A stretch of 64,000 nt of DNA from Agrilactobacillus fermenti. GTDB lineage: Bacteria; Bacillota; Bacilli; Lactobacillales; Lactobacillaceae. The notes under the pieces are model-generated. The model searched no databases, was not told the origin of the DNA, and worked only from the letters and a program-made list of their open reading frames with translations. Where the stretch lies: the NCBI RefSeq assembly GCF_021030645.1, contig NZ_JACGCJ010000015.1, positions 1 to 64,000 on the forward strand. Direction: 5' to 3'. The stretch's first letter is position 1. Every line of letters starts with the position of its first letter. Positions 9,071 to 23,098 of this stretch are shown here, piece by piece. Both the position numbers and the translations under genes were made by a program.

Positions 9071-10309
9071 ATGAATAAATACGAACAAGTTGATCCAGAA
9101 TTATTTGCGGCCATTCACGATGAAGTGCAGCGCCAAGAACATACCATTGAACTAATAGCATCTGAAAATATTGTTTCGGATGCTGTTCGTGCGGCCCAGG
9201 GGAGTGTGTTGACTAATAAATACGCTGAGGGTTATCCGGGACACCGCTATTATGGTGGCTGTGAATATATTGATGTTGCTGAAAATTTAGCGATTGAACG
9301 CGCCAAAAAATTATTTGGTGCTGAGTTTGCCAATGTACAGCCACACTCAGGGTCATCAGCTAACATGGCCGTTTATCGTGCCTTTTTGGATGATGGCGAT
9401 CGTGTAATGGGCTGGAGCCTGCAAGATGGCGGTCATTTGACTCATGGAGCTAAAGTAAGTTTTAGTGGACAAGAATATGAATTTCATGAATATGGTCTTG
9501 ATCCTGAGACGGAACGGTTAGACTACGATCAAATTTTAGCACAGGCTAAAAAAATTCAACCCAAGATGATCGTTACTGGTGCATCAGCCTATAGTCGTGA
9601 AATTGATTTTGCTAAATTTCGAGACATCTGTGATCAGGTTGGAGCCTACTTAATGGTTGATATGGCACATATAGCTGGATTGGTAGCTGCTGGTGAGCAT
9701 CAAAGTCCAGTGCCATACGCCGATGTTGTTACGACTACCACCCATAAAACTTTACGTGGCCCAAGAGGTGGCATGATCTTGGCCAAAAAAGCTTATGGTA
9801 AAGCAATTAATTCTGCTGTTTTTCCTGGGATTCAAGGTGGCCCTTTGGAACATGTGATTGCTGCAAAAGCAGTTTGTTTAAAGGAAGCCATGCAGCCAGA
9901 ATTTAAAATTTATGCCCAACAGATCAAGAAAAATGCACAAGCTATGGCTGAGGTTTTCAATGCTAGTGATCAAGTTCGCGTGATTTCTGGTGGTACGGAT
10001 AACCACCTGATGTTGTTGGATGTTACTAAAATGGGTCTGTATGGCCGCGATGTTCAAGATCTACTGGACGAGGTTCATATCACTTTAAATAAAAATACGA
10101 TTCCTAATGAACAAAATGGGCCTTTTAAAACAAGTGGCGTACGTGTCGGAACTCCAGCCATCACGACTCGAGGGTTTAAGGAGGCACAAGCAAGGCAAGT
10201 CGCAGAGTTAATTTTGGCAGCATGTGCTGCAAAAGATGATGCAGCAGCATTGGTAAAAATAGATCAACGCGTTCAAGAACTGACAGCTGCCTTTCCAATT
10301 AAAGGATAA
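9071..10309 (+). CDS. glyA: Serine hydroxymethyltransferase
   Basis: This PLP enzyme interconverts serine and glycine and is the main source of methylene-tetrahydrofolate. The 412-residue protein has the PLP-lysine region [15 protein letters not shown] near residue 225, the N-terminal [11 protein letters not shown], and the [15 protein letters not shown] loop. It is full length. AGGAGG precedes ATG 9071. It is followed by upp after 75 bases; both feed one-carbon and nucleotide supply. Confidence 0.97.
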   Translation: MNKYEQVDPELFAAIHDEVQRQEHTIELIASENIVSDAVRAAQGSVLTNKYAEGYPGHRYYGGCEYIDVAENLAIERAKKLFGAEFANVQPHSGSSANMAVYRAFLDDGDRVMGWSLQDGGHLTHGAKVSFSGQEYEFHEYGLDPETERLDYDQILAQAKKIQPKMIVTGASAYSREIDFAKFRDICDQVGAYLMVDMAHIAGLVAAGEHQSPVPYADVVTTTTHKTLRGPRGGMILAKKAYGKAINSAVFPGIQGGPLEHVIAAKAVCLKEAMQPEFKIYAQQIKKNAQAMAEVFNASDQVRVISGGTDNHLMLLDVTKMGLYGRDVQDLLDEVHITLNKNTIPNEQNGPFKTSGVRVGTPAITTRGFKEAQARQVAELILAACAAKDDAAALVKIDQRVQELTAAFPIKG

Positions 10310-10384
10310 TTTGGTTATCCTATTGCAATTTGAAGTCAATACGCTAAAATGGTATGAGATAAAAATGAAGGTGGCTCTTAAAAA

Positions 10385-11014
10385 TTGGGAAAATTTACCG
10401 TATTAAATCACCCGCTTATTCAACATAAGTTGACGATTATTCGGAACAAGCACACAGGGACAAAGGTTTTTCGTGAAGTAGCAAATGAAATTGCTGAACT
10501 GATGGTTTATGAAATTACACGAGATTTACCCTTGGAAGATGTTGAAGTTGAAACGCCGATGGGTAAAACAACTCAAAAGACACTTGCTGGCAAGAAACTT
10601 GCCGTCGTGCCGATTTTGCGTGCCGGCTTAGGTATGGTCGATGGTGTTTTGGAATTGATTCCTGCCGCTAAAGTAGGTCACGTCGGGATGTATCGTGATG
10701 AAAAGACGCTAAAACCTCACGAGTATTTTGTGAAGATGCCCGCAGACATAGATCAACGTAATTTATTTATTGTTGACCCAATGCTAGCTACTGGTGGTTC
10801 TGCCAATATGGCTATTGAAGCTCTAAAAAAACGGGGGGCAACTTCAATGCGGTTAGTTGTATTAGTAGCTGCACCAGAAGGTGTCAAAGCTGTTCAAGCA
10901 GCTCATCCAGATGTAGATATTTATGCTGCGTCCTTGGATGAACGTTTGAATGAAGATGGTTATATCGTTCCAGGTTTAGGCGATGCTGGAGACCGTTTAT
11001 TTGGTACGAAATAA
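10385..11014 (+). CDS. upp: Uracil phosphoribosyltransferase
   Basis: Upp converts uracil and PRPP to UMP in pyrimidine salvage. The 209-residue protein shows [19 protein letters not shown], the PRPP-binding loop [16 protein letters not shown] near residue 130, and the uracil-binding C-terminus [19 protein letters not shown]. The start is TTG 10385, set by an aaggtgg ribosome binding site; no ATG is suitably placed. It is a common gene between glyA and the atp operon in lactobacilli. Confidence 0.96.
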   Translation: MGKFTVLNHPLIQHKLTIIRNKHTGTKVFREVANEIAELMVYEITRDLPLEDVEVETPMGKTTQKTLAGKKLAVVPILRAGLGMVDGVLELIPAAKVGHVGMYRDEKTLKPHEYFVKMPADIDQRNLFIVDPMLATGGSANMAIEALKKRGATSMRLVVLVAAPEGVKAVQAAHPDVDIYAASLDERLNEDGYIVPGLGDAGDRLFGTK

Positions 11015-11106
11015 TCATGAAATTTGATTATTTTTAATATAGCATCTTGTTTATTGAATCTGAGATAAGCATTTCTGCACTTAAAATTTAATTATGTAAA
11101 CAGTTT

Positions 11107-11149
11107 GAGGTCGGTAACAAAACATGAGTTTTGTTCGGCCTCTATTTTT
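11107..11149 (+). terminator. Terminator after upp (GAGACAAAA-type hairpin family)
   Basis: GAGGTCGGTAACAAAAC pairs with GTTTTGTTCGGCCTC, followed by TATTTTT. It is one of about six related hairpins in the window (24702, 36821, 38794, 39785 and a degenerate one near 54797). Confidence 0.8.
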
Positions 11150-11249
11150 ACTGTTTTCAAAAGTTAACAGAGTTTGGCAGCTATTAATACAGGAATTTTT
11201 TGAAAATATATTTGTCAGTATAAATTTTTATTTTTTTTCATAAGGTACT

Positions 11250-11400
11250 TTGTTTTTTACTTAATTTGGTGGTATCATTTCACTTGTATTTTGACTCAAC
11301 TCGGTTCGTCAAAATGCTGAGCATAGTTTTGCTGGATTGTGTTGATTGCCCTTGCCAGACGGGCATCTACATAATAAATTTCATATAGAAAGGAGGCTAA
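11250..11400 (+). promoter_or_regulatory. atp operon promoter and leader
   Basis: TTGTTT (11250-11255), a 17-base spacer and TATCAT (11273-11278) form a good promoter. A leader of about 115 bases follows, with a TGCCC/GGGCA hairpin (11347-11365) just before the AAAGGAGG ribosome binding site of atpB. No atpI-like frame is seen in the leader. Confidence 0.6.
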
Positions 11401-11403
11401 TCT

Positions 11404-12353
<950 letters not shown>

Positions 12354-12411
12354 AAACTTTGGTAGCTTTGATATTGAAGTCAAACAATGATAGAGAGGAA
12401 GTGCAAAATAT

Positions 12412-12927
12412 ATGAATGCCCTTGTTTTTGGTGTTGCACTTCAAACGGGTGATATGCTGATATATTTGATTTTATTCATTCTTATGTTTATCATCGTCAT
12501 GAAATATGCTTACGGGCCAGTTTCAAAGATGATGCAAAAACGTGAAGATAAGATCAATGGTGATTTAGATTATGCTGATGAAACGCGCAAAAAGGCTGAT
12601 GAATTGGCTGCTCAACGTGAAGCTGAATTGAAAAACACACGGACTGAAGCAACACAAATCGTTCAAAATGCTAAAAAAAGCGGTGATAATCAACGTGATC
12701 AAATCATTACGCAAGCTCAGTCTGAAGCTCAGCAATTAAAAGCTAATGCACAAAAAGATGCGCAACAAGCACGTCAAGATGCTTTGAATAGTGCTCGAGA
12801 CGATGTGGCTCAGTTATCTGTTGAAATAGCTTCTAAATTGATTCAAAAAGAATTAAGTGCAGATGACCAAAAAGCATTGATCGATTCTTATATTGAAGGG
12901 TTAGGCGATACCAATGGCTCTAGATAA
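12412..12927 (+). CDS. atpF: F1Fo ATP synthase subunit b
   Basis: Subunit b is the peripheral stalk linking the membrane sector to F1. The 171-residue protein has one N-terminal membrane helix (LIYLILFILMFIIVMKY) and then a long charged, alanine-rich coiled coil typical of b dimers. Its 3' end overlaps atpH by 14 bases, which suggests coupled translation of the two stalk subunits. Confidence 0.95.
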   Translation: MNALVFGVALQTGDMLIYLILFILMFIIVMKYAYGPVSKMMQKREDKINGDLDYADETRKKADELAAQREAELKNTRTEATQIVQNAKKSGDNQRDQIITQAQSEAQQLKANAQKDAQQARQDALNSARDDVAQLSVEIASKLIQKELSADDQKALIDSYIEGLGDTNGSR

Positions 12928-13459
12928 ATATACTGTTGGTAGACGCTATGCAAAAGCCTTATTTGAATTATCTGACGAACACAGTAATTTAGAAGCAACG
13001 TATCAAGAATTGCTTGCTATACGTCAAATCTTTACTGAGAATGACGATTTAGGGCAAATTTTAACGGATACACGGTTGAATTTGCTTGAAAAAAAGCCAA
13101 TTCTTGATGCTTTAAAACAACAATTTAGTCCGCAAATGCAAACATTTCTTCAAATGGTGTTTGATTATAAACGGATGGACGATATTTTATTCATGGTCGA
13201 TTATTTTGAAAAAATGTACGACGAAAAGAATAAAACAGTGTTAGCTACCGTTACTACGACGGTGCCATTGACTGATGATCAGCAACAACGCCTCTCGGAT
13301 CGACTTAAGACGCGTTTTGACGCTAATTCCGTGGAAATTACTAATGTTGTTGACACATCAATTATGGGTGGCGTGATCGTTCGTACAGAAGATAAAGTGA
13401 TCGATGGCAGTATTAAGACACGTTTGCAAAAAATGCGTGCCTTGCTGCTAAACAATTGA
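12914..13459 (+). CDS. atpH: F1Fo ATP synthase subunit delta
   Basis: Delta connects the b stalk to the top of the alpha-beta hexamer. The 181-residue protein fits the OSCP/delta family: GRRYAKALFELSDEH at the N-terminus and NVVDTSIMGGVIVRTEDKVIDGSIKTRL near the C-terminus are conserved blocks (split here by eye). It overlaps atpF at its start and is followed 21 bases later by atpA. Confidence 0.94.
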   Translation: MALDKYTVGRRYAKALFELSDEHSNLEATYQELLAIRQIFTENDDLGQILTDTRLNLLEKKPILDALKQQFSPQMQTFLQMVFDYKRMDDILFMVDYFEKMYDEKNKTVLATVTTTVPLTDDQQQRLSDRLKTRFDANSVEITNVVDTSIMGGVIVRTEDKVIDGSIKTRLQKMRALLLNN

Positions 13460-13480
13460 TCCAATTGAGAGGTGAAATGA

Positions 13481-15040
<1,560 letters not shown>

Positions 15041-15064
15041 TACAAATGAAGGCGGTGCAATCAA

Positions 15065-17457
<2,393 letters not shown>

Positions 17458-17471
17458 GGGGGTTAGCAAAA

Positions 17472-17924
17472 ATGGCTGATGATCAAACCCAAAATAGAAC
17501 TGAACAAGATCAAGTTTTACGTGTCAATATTGTGACACCTAATGGCTTAGTCTATAGCCACCGAGCACGGATGTTAGTTGTTAAGGCAATTGATGGTGAT
17601 TTAGGTATTATGGCAAATCATGAACCGATTATTGCACCGCTGAAGATTTCTGAAGTGCGGGTTCACCGGATGGATGAGAATCATTTAGATGCAATTGCGG
17701 TGAATGGGGGCTTTCTTGAAGTCAGTCATAACCAAGCATCAATCACTGCCGATTCAGCTGAACGTGCGCGTGACATTGATTTACGTCGGGCGCAACGCGC
17801 AAAGCAAAGGGCTGAAGGAGCAATCCAGACGGCAAAAACGAAGCATGACGTTGATCAAGTTCGTCGAGCTGAGATTGCTTTGAATCGAGCATTGAATCGT
17901 ATCAGTGTATCAAGTCACAAGTAA
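17472..17924 (+). CDS. atpC: F1Fo ATP synthase subunit epsilon
   Basis: Epsilon links the rotor to the c-ring and inhibits ATP hydrolysis. The 150-residue protein has the N-terminal beta-sandwich (VTPNGLVYSHRARMLVVKAIDGDLGIMANHEP spans its core) and the C-terminal helical hairpin rich in Arg, Ala and Lys. An N-terminal extension of about 14 polar residues precedes the conserved part. It is the last gene of the operon; a terminator follows. Confidence 0.96.
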   Translation: MADDQTQNRTEQDQVLRVNIVTPNGLVYSHRARMLVVKAIDGDLGIMANHEPIIAPLKISEVRVHRMDENHLDAIAVNGGFLEVSHNQASITADSAERARDIDLRRAQRAKQRAEGAIQTAKTKHDVDQVRRAEIALNRALNRISVSSHK

Positions 17925-17949
17925 AACTTAGTGATCGATATTTTCATTT

Positions 17950-17997
17950 AAGCATGGTTAAAACAAGCTTTTTGTTTGTTTCTACCATGCTTTTTTA
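17950..17997 (+). terminator. Terminator of the atp operon
   Basis: AAGCATGGT pairs with ACCATGCTT, with an inner AAACAAG/CTTTTTGTTTGTTT stretch, followed by TTTTT. Confidence 0.85.
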
Positions 17998-18083
17998 TAT
18001 ACAAATTGATGTGATTCCCTTTGACGCTCGTTTTGAATTAAGCTAAAGTAAACTTATCAATCTTTTTTATAAAGGAGCTCAAA

Positions 18084-18317
18084 GTGAAATACGTTGGTAT
18101 TCAAGCAATTTATACGGTAACCAGTCATATTTTTTTTATTGTCTTAAGTTTTTGGGCCATTCAGTCACTGCGGTTTGATCAAATTGTCAAGCGAGATCAT
18201 ATTCCTCAAGCTCAATTGATCTTAGTATTTATAGCGATTGCCATTGGCTATGATGTTAGTTCATTTTTCATCAGTTTAGTCGAGCAAGCGCACAATTTTA
18301 TTTTTTTGTTCCGATGA
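18084..18317 (+). CDS. DUF1146 (YwzB-like) small membrane protein
   Basis: A 77-residue protein with two predicted membrane helices (residues 7-27 and 43-66) and the short polar link RFDQIVKRDHIPQAQ. It resembles DUF1146/YwzB proteins, often found between the atp operon and mbl in Firmicutes; their function is unknown. The start is GTG 18084 behind AAGGAG. It may be transcribed on its own, since the atp terminator lies before it. Confidence 0.78.
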   Translation: MKYVGIQAIYTVTSHIFFIVLSFWAIQSLRFDQIVKRDHIPQAQLILVFIAIAIGYDVSSFFISLVEQAHNFIFLFR

Positions 18318-18360
18318 TCCATAAACGGTCTGAGGGCTTATTTCAATGGCTTTGGATATA

Positions 18361-18369
18361 TGCTATAAT
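18361..18369 (+). promoter_or_regulatory. Extended -10 promoter for mbl group
   Basis: TGC-TATAAT, with a weak TTCAAT 16 bases upstream. It would drive mbl and the five small genes after it. Confidence 0.55.
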
Positions 18370-18410
18370 CAATCAGCGTGAATGTTTAATGTAATGAGAG
18401 GAGAATTAGC

Positions 18411-19397
18411 ATGGCAAAAGGAATTGGCATTGACTTAGGCACGGCAAATGTTCTGATCAATGTTCAAGGCAAGGGGATCGTTTTAAATGAACCTTCCGTC
18501 GTCGCCATCAATATGACGGATGGTAAGGTGTTGGCGGTGGGCTCTGAAGCGTATCGAATGGTTGGTCGTACACCAGGTAATATCCGTGCAATTCGTCCGC
18601 TCAAAGATGGCGTGATCGCTGATTTTGACATCACGGAACAAATGCTGACGTATTTTATAAATAAATTAAATGTAAAAGGGGTACTTTCAAAACCCAATAT
18701 TTTGATCTGCGCACCAACAAATACGACTTCTATTGAACAAAAAGCAATTATTGAAGCAGCCGAAGCTGCTGGCGGTAAGAATGTTTTCTTAGAATTTGAA
18801 CCAAAAGTAGCAGCCGTTGGGGCCGGTCTGGATATATTTAAGCCTCAAGGTAATATGGTGATCGACATTGGTGGTGGTACTAGCGATATTGCGGTACTCT
18901 CAATGGGTGAAGTTGTCACGAGTGAATCATTAAGACTCGCCGGTGATAAAATGGATCAGAATGTCGCTAATTTTGTCAAACAAAAGCACAATCTATTGAT
19001 TGGGGATCATACGGCTGAAATGATCAAAAAACAGATTGGCTCAGCTTTTGAACCTGAAACAGATACAGAGATGTCTGTTCGTGGGCGTGACGTTGTAACC
19101 GGCTTACCAAAAGAAGTTGTTGTGACATCTACTGAAGTCGAGTCAGCGTTGCATGACACGCTCTATGCCATCATTGCAGCGGCTAAGTCAGTCCTTGAAA
19201 AGACACCACCTGAATTATCGGCAGATATCATTGACCGTGGCATTATGATCACTGGTGGTGGCGCGCTCTTAAAGGGAATCGACCGATTATTTGCAGATAA
19301 TTTGCAGGTGCCAGTATTATTAGCTGAACAACCATTGGATTCAGTTGCTTTAGGTACTGGTAAATTGTTGGAACATATAGCAGACAAAAAGCGCTAA
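18411..19397 (+). CDS. mbl: MreB-like cytoskeletal protein Mbl
   Basis: Mbl is an actin-like filament protein that guides side-wall synthesis. The 328-residue protein has actin-fold motifs: phosphate 1 [13 protein letters not shown], phosphate 2 VIDIGGGTSDIAVLS, and adenosine loop [13 protein letters not shown]. The NVLINVQGKGIVLNEPSVVA start and the INKLNVKG segment match Mbl, not MreB, whose gene is at 57805 with mreCD. It heads a row with epuA-like, yidD, DUF2969 and rodA, consistent with wall elongation. Confidence 0.93.
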   Translation: MAKGIGIDLGTANVLINVQGKGIVLNEPSVVAINMTDGKVLAVGSEAYRMVGRTPGNIRAIRPLKDGVIADFDITEQMLTYFINKLNVKGVLSKPNILICAPTNTTSIEQKAIIEAAEAAGGKNVFLEFEPKVAAVGAGLDIFKPQGNMVIDIGGGTSDIAVLSMGEVVTSESLRLAGDKMDQNVANFVKQKHNLLIGDHTAEMIKKQIGSAFEPETDTEMSVRGRDVVTGLPKEVVVTSTEVESALHDTLYAIIAAAKSVLEKTPPELSADIIDRGIMITGGGALLKGIDRLFADNLQVPVLLAEQPLDSVALGTGKLLEHIADKKR

Positions 19398-19415
19398 TAT
19401 AGAGGGTGTAGCAAC

Positions 19416-19622
19416 ATGGCAGAACAAAAGCAAGTATCTAAAGCAACGGCAAAACAAGATAATTATGCCCATTGGATTTTGAAACGCTTATTGATCTTGT
19501 TAGTCGTTACTTTGGTGATGCTCATTATCGGTTTAATGATTGGTTATAAACTCGGTGGTGGTAACCCGTTTAGAGTATTTTTGCCAAGTACATGGCAACA
19601 TATTTTTAGCTTTTTCCACTAA
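19416..19622 (+). CDS. EpuA-like small membrane protein (annotated in the family as RNA polymerase subunit beta)
   Basis: A 68-residue protein with one membrane helix (about residues 26-48) preceded by a basic segment. IGLMIGYKLGGGNPF and LPSTWQHI match the EpuA-like family, whose database name DNA-directed RNA polymerase subunit beta is a misnomer: no polymerase motif is present. Its function is unknown; the position between mbl and yidD suggests an envelope role. Confidence 0.72.
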   Translation: MAEQKQVSKATAKQDNYAHWILKRLLILLVVTLVMLIIGLMIGYKLGGGNPFRVFLPSTWQHIFSFFH

Positions 19623-19638
19623 AATGAGGTAAATCATT

Positions 19639-19929
19639 ATGCGCTCTATTGCAATTACGTTCGTACATTTTTATCAACGTTTTATCTCACCACTATTACC
19701 ACCTAGCTGCCGCTACTATCCGACTTGTTCGAACTATATGGTGACGGCTTTAAAAAAGTTCGGGTTTATTAAGGGGACAATTATGGGGATTGCACGAATC
19801 TTACGGTGTAATCCCTTTGTTCATGGCGGTGTCGACCCAGTACCAGATAAATTCACACTTCGACGTAATCCCCATCCTGAACGTTACGTTGATGAGATTA
19901 TTGCTAAAAAATTTTATGCCAACAAATAA
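19639..19929 (+). CDS. yidD: Membrane protein insertion efficiency factor YidD
   Basis: YidD assists insertion of membrane proteins through Sec/YidC. The 96-residue protein has an amphipathic N-terminus ([20 protein letters not shown]) and the family cysteine cluster [11 protein letters not shown] plus [17 protein letters not shown]. All family hallmarks are present. It lies between the epuA-like gene and DUF2969, 17 and 10 bases away, so it is cotranscribed. Confidence 0.93.
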   Translation: MRSIAITFVHFYQRFISPLLPPSCRYYPTCSNYMVTALKKFGFIKGTIMGIARILRCNPFVHGGVDPVPDKFTLRRNPHPERYVDEIIAKKFYANK

Positions 19930-19939
19930 GGAGTTTTTT

Positions 19940-20170
19940 ATGGCTAAAAAAGAACAGAAAATTGATGTTGAGGTTAAAGATATCTCAGCAGGTGAAACAC
20001 AAAAATTCGAATTATGGATCAAAGATAGTGCCTTTGCGACCATTACACAAATTTCAGAGCAGCGCTTTGAAACTCAGTTTGCGAGTCAAATTGAACCGCG
20101 ACACTTCAAGACGTTAGACGATGCAATCAACGATGCATTAATGGAATATAACTTGCACCGAGGTTCGTAG
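19940..20170 (+). CDS. DUF2969 family protein
   Basis: A 76-residue soluble, acidic protein of unknown function, recognised as DUF2969 of Lactobacillales. The frame is open upstream inside yidD, but ATG 19940 with GGAG seven bases before it is the clear start. The core AFATITQISEQRFETQF and the end FKTLDDAINDALMEYNL are the family blocks I recognise. It is usually beside rodA, as here. Confidence 0.78.
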   Translation: MAKKEQKIDVEVKDISAGETQKFELWIKDSAFATITQISEQRFETQFASQIEPRHFKTLDDAINDALMEYNLHRGS

Positions 20171-20193
20171 TTTCAGGTTAAAGGAGTCTATTC

Positions 20194-21387
20194 ATGAACG
20201 AAACGACAAATGATGGATCTTCAAGAATTGATTATGGCATCATTTTAACGTTAATGCTTTTAGCATTGATCGGATTGATGTCGCTATATGTTGCGATCAA
20301 TCATGATTCTAGCGCAGGTAGTCCATTGCGGGCGATTATTATTCAGGCTTTATGGTATTTGATTGGCGGGATTGCCATCATCATTATTATGCAGTTTGAT
20401 GCCGAACAACTATGGAAAATTGCGCCGTATGTGTATGGGGCGGGAATTTTGTTACTGATTGCTGTCCTGTTTTTATATAGCCGACCCTATGAGGCCAAAA
20501 CGGGTGCCAAAAGTTGGTTTGCGTTAGGCTCACTGACTTTTCAGCCCTCAGAAGTGATGAAGCCAGCCTTTATCTTGATGCTGGCTAAAGTCGTTAATCA
20601 ACATAATAGCCGGTATAATACCCATACGGTTAAGCTGGATTTTATGTTGATTGGTAAAATGCTGCTAGTTTTACTACCAGTTGCCGTTCTACTTAAATTA
20701 CAAAATGACTTTGGGACGATGTTAGTATTCTTTGCCATTTTTGGTGGCGTATTATTGGTTTCCGGAATTAGTTGGAAAATTTTAGTACCTGTCATATCGG
20801 CAGTTACAGTCGTTGGTGCCACCGCGATCACTTTTGTGAGAACCGACTGGGGCCGCGCTGCATTGGCTAAAGTTGGTTTTCATACGTATCAATTTGCACG
20901 TATTGACAGTTGGTTAAATCCATCTCAGAATACAACCGATCAGGGCTATCAATTATGGCAGAGTATGAAAGCCATTGGTTCCGGTCAATTGACAGGCAAG
21001 GGCTTTAACCATGCCAATGTTTATGTACCCGTGCGTGAATCAGATATGATTTTTTCGGTAATTGGAGAGAACTTTGGCTTTATTGGTGGCTGCCTACTAG
21101 TTTTACTTTATTTTCTCTTGATTTATCAAATGATTCGAGTGATCGTGGATACTAAAAATGAATTTTATGCCTATATTTCAACAGGTGTGATCATGATGAT
21201 CCTATTTCATGTGTTTGAAAATATTGGTATGTGTATTGGTTTGTTACCTTTAACTGGGATTCCGCTGCCATTTATTTCTCAAGGTGGTTCTGCGTTACTC
21301 GGTAATATGATTGGCATTGGCTTAATTATGTCAATGCGTTATCATTATAAAAGTTATATGTTTAGTACTGATGAGAGTTTTAAATAA
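20194..21387 (+). CDS. rodA: RodA, SEDS-family peptidoglycan glycosyltransferase
   Basis: RodA polymerises lipid II glycan strands during side-wall elongation, together with a class B penicillin-binding protein. The 397-residue protein has about ten membrane helices, with the SEDS motifs KSWFALGSLTFQPSEVMKPA and IGENFGFIGGCLLVLLYF and the catalytic-region DFGTMLVFF. Helix pattern and the group with mbl favour RodA over FtsW. Confidence 0.92.
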   Translation: MNETTNDGSSRIDYGIILTLMLLALIGLMSLYVAINHDSSAGSPLRAIIIQALWYLIGGIAIIIIMQFDAEQLWKIAPYVYGAGILLLIAVLFLYSRPYEAKTGAKSWFALGSLTFQPSEVMKPAFILMLAKVVNQHNSRYNTHTVKLDFMLIGKMLLVLLPVAVLLKLQNDFGTMLVFFAIFGGVLLVSGISWKILVPVISAVTVVGATAITFVRTDWGRAALAKVGFHTYQFARIDSWLNPSQNTTDQGYQLWQSMKAIGSGQLTGKGFNHANVYVPVRESDMIFSVIGENFGFIGGCLLVLLYFLLIYQMIRVIVDTKNEFYAYISTGVIMMILFHVFENIGMCIGLLPLTGIPLPFISQGGSALLGNMIGIGLIMSMRYHYKSYMFSTDESFK

Positions 21388-21405
21388 TGCGAAGGAGATT
21401 GAGTT

Positions 21406-21714
21406 ATGGCAATCAAACAGACAAAATATTTCTGGACACAAGCGCAAGCTGATGGTACCACGCGGGTGGGCTTGACGGCAGAAGCTCAAGATGAATTGGG
21501 CCGCGTTAAATTTGTGGACCTACCAAATTTAGACGGTAAGTTGGCACAAGGCGATACCTTATTAGCAGTGGAAGCGGAAAAAGCCGTTTTGGATTTAGAA
21601 TCACCGCTCGCTGGAACTATTAAAGCTGTGCACCAAGCAATTGTTGATGATCCAGAACTAATGAATAGTACGGATCGCGACAAAAACTGGATTGCCGATA
21701 TTAGTGTAGACTAA
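21406..21714 (+). CDS. gcvH: Glycine cleavage system H-like lipoyl carrier protein
   Basis: A 102-residue lipoyl-domain protein. The lipoylated lysine is Lys59 or near it, in AVEAEKAVLDLESPLAG. No glycine cleavage genes P or T are nearby. From the family, stand-alone GcvH proteins act as lipoate relay or carrier proteins for 2-oxoacid dehydrogenases in Firmicutes, and that is the likelier role here. It lies at the end of the rodA group. Confidence 0.85.
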   Translation: MAIKQTKYFWTQAQADGTTRVGLTAEAQDELGRVKFVDLPNLDGKLAQGDTLLAVEAEKAVLDLESPLAGTIKAVHQAIVDDPELMNSTDRDKNWIADISVD

Positions 21715-21720
21715 AAGTTC

Positions 21721-21749
21721 TTGACACGTTTTATAAAATTGTATAGTAT
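21721..21749 (+). promoter_or_regulatory. Promoter of the met T-box leader
   Basis: TTGACA (21721-21726), 17 bases, TAGTAT (21744-21749). It starts seven bases after the gcvH stop codon. Confidence 0.65.
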
Positions 21750-21756
21750 ACTAGTC

Positions 21757-22030
21757 AAGATTAAAATAATAAGTTTTTTACTGGGAACAGATGAGTATAT
21801 CATTAGTTTTTGCCAAGAGAGTTTCGGTTTGCTGAAAAGAAACCAAAAACAATGATTGAAGATGGTCTGGAAGTATTGAGTGGTGAGCTCTTGTAAGCCA
21901 TTCACGGTGGGATCCGTTATCCGCAAACTATCCATACGATAGTTATTGAGACAAGTATTGTGAAGTATTTGTAAATAAAGGTGGTAACACGTTTTAACGT
22001 CCTTTCGTTATAGAAAGGGCGTTTTTTTTA
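21757..22030 (+). ncRNA. T-box leader, methionine specificity, for metNIQ
   Basis: The leader has all T-box parts. The specifier loop has AGTA on its 5' side, with stems ATCATT/AATGAT above it and CAGAT/GTCTG below it, which places ATG (21862-21864) as the specifier codon. AGAGAG and TTGCTG motifs lie in stem I. The T-box proper is AGGTGGTAACACG (21979-21991), whose TGGT bulge would pair with an ACCA tRNA end. The terminator is ACGTCCTTTC/GAAAGGGCGT followed by T8 (about 21997-22030). Uncharged tRNA-Met should allow read-through. Confidence 0.9.
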
Positions 22031-22054
22031 TGTCTTTGAGGAAGTGATTTATTT

Positions 22055-23098
22055 TTGATTGAATTTAAAAATGTCAGTAAGATCTACCATACACGCGAAA
22101 ATACGATTACCGCTGTGGATCAGGTTTCATTAAAAATCGAGGCTGGAGAAATATTCGGCATCGTTGGCTATTCTGGTGCTGGGAAAAGTACCTTAGTTCG
22201 ATTGATCAACAACTTGGAAAAACCAACTTCAGGAGAAGTTTTGATTGATGGCGACAATATTACTGAATTAAGCGGCAAAGCTTTACGCCAACGTCGTCAA
22301 AATATTGGGATGATTTTCCAACACTTTAATTTGCTTTGGTCCCGAACTGTTCGTGACAATATTGAATTTCCATTGGAATTGAAGGGTCTTAGCAAAGCAG
22401 AGCGGCAGCAAAAAGCAGATGAGTTAATTGATTTAGTTGGTCTAAAGGGCCGTGAAACAGCTTATCCATCTGAATTGTCTGGTGGACAGAAGCAAAGAGT
22501 TGGCATTGCGCGGGCCTTGGCTAATGATCCTGAAATTTTGCTGTGTGATGAGGCTACGAGTGCATTGGATCCGGCAACCACCGAGGAAGTATTGGAATTG
22601 TTATTACAGATCAATAAACGGCTTCATATCACCATGGTGGTCATCACACACGAAATGCATGTGGTGCGTAAAATTTGCCAACATATGGCTGTGATGGATG
22701 CCGGTGCTATTGTTGAACAGGGAGCGGTGTTAGATGTCTTTCGTCATCCCCAAGCTGATCTGACCAAAGAATTTGTTCAAGATGAAGTTAATCCTGAAAC
22801 TGAAGAAACGGAAACGGTTGTCAGCGAATTATTGGCACAGGTGCCAGACGGTTTGATCTTAAAATTAACTTTCCATGGTGAACAGGCCAAATTGCCGATT
22901 ATTTCTGAGATGCTGAAACGCTTCCCAGCAATTGAATTAAATATCATTGAAGGTAACATTCACCAAACACAAGGCGGGGCTCTGGGAAATCTATATTTAC
23001 AGTTAATCGGAGAAAAGCCCCTGCTGGATGAAGGGGTCCATTTTCTGAACCAAATGCATGTGGATACGGAGGTGATCAGAAGTGCAGGATCCAAATAG
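22055..23098 (+). CDS. metN: Methionine ABC transporter ATPase
   Basis: MetN powers uptake of D- and L-methionine. The 347-residue protein has Walker A GYSGAGKST, signature LSGGQKQRVGIARAL, Walker B ILLCDEATSALDP, and a C-terminal NIL domain (from about residue 265) that in this family senses internal methionine and inhibits transport. The start is TTG 22055. The T-box before it and metI and metQ after it fix the substrate. Confidence 0.95.
   Translation: MIEFKNVSKIYHTRENTITAVDQVSLKIEAGEIFGIVGYSGAGKSTLVRLINNLEKPTSGEVLIDGDNITELSGKALRQRRQNIGMIFQHFNLLWSRTVRDNIEFPLELKGLSKAERQQKADELIDLVGLKGRETAYPSELSGGQKQRVGIARALANDPEILLCDEATSALDPATTEEVLELLLQINKRLHITMVVITHEMHVVRKICQHMAVMDAGAIVEQGAVLDVFRHPQADLTKEFVQDEVNPETEETETVVSELLAQVPDGLILKLTFHGEQAKLPIISEMLKRFPAIELNIIEGNIHQTQGGALGNLYLQLIGEKPLLDEGVHFLNQMHVDTEVIRSAGSK

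Noticed and set aside
11150-11400. A hidden atpI before atpB
   Set aside because: No frame with membrane helices is present; the region is promoter and leader.
19790-19939. N-terminal extension of the DUF2969 protein
   Set aside because: The upstream part lies inside yidD in another frame, and GGAG before ATG 19940 sets the start.
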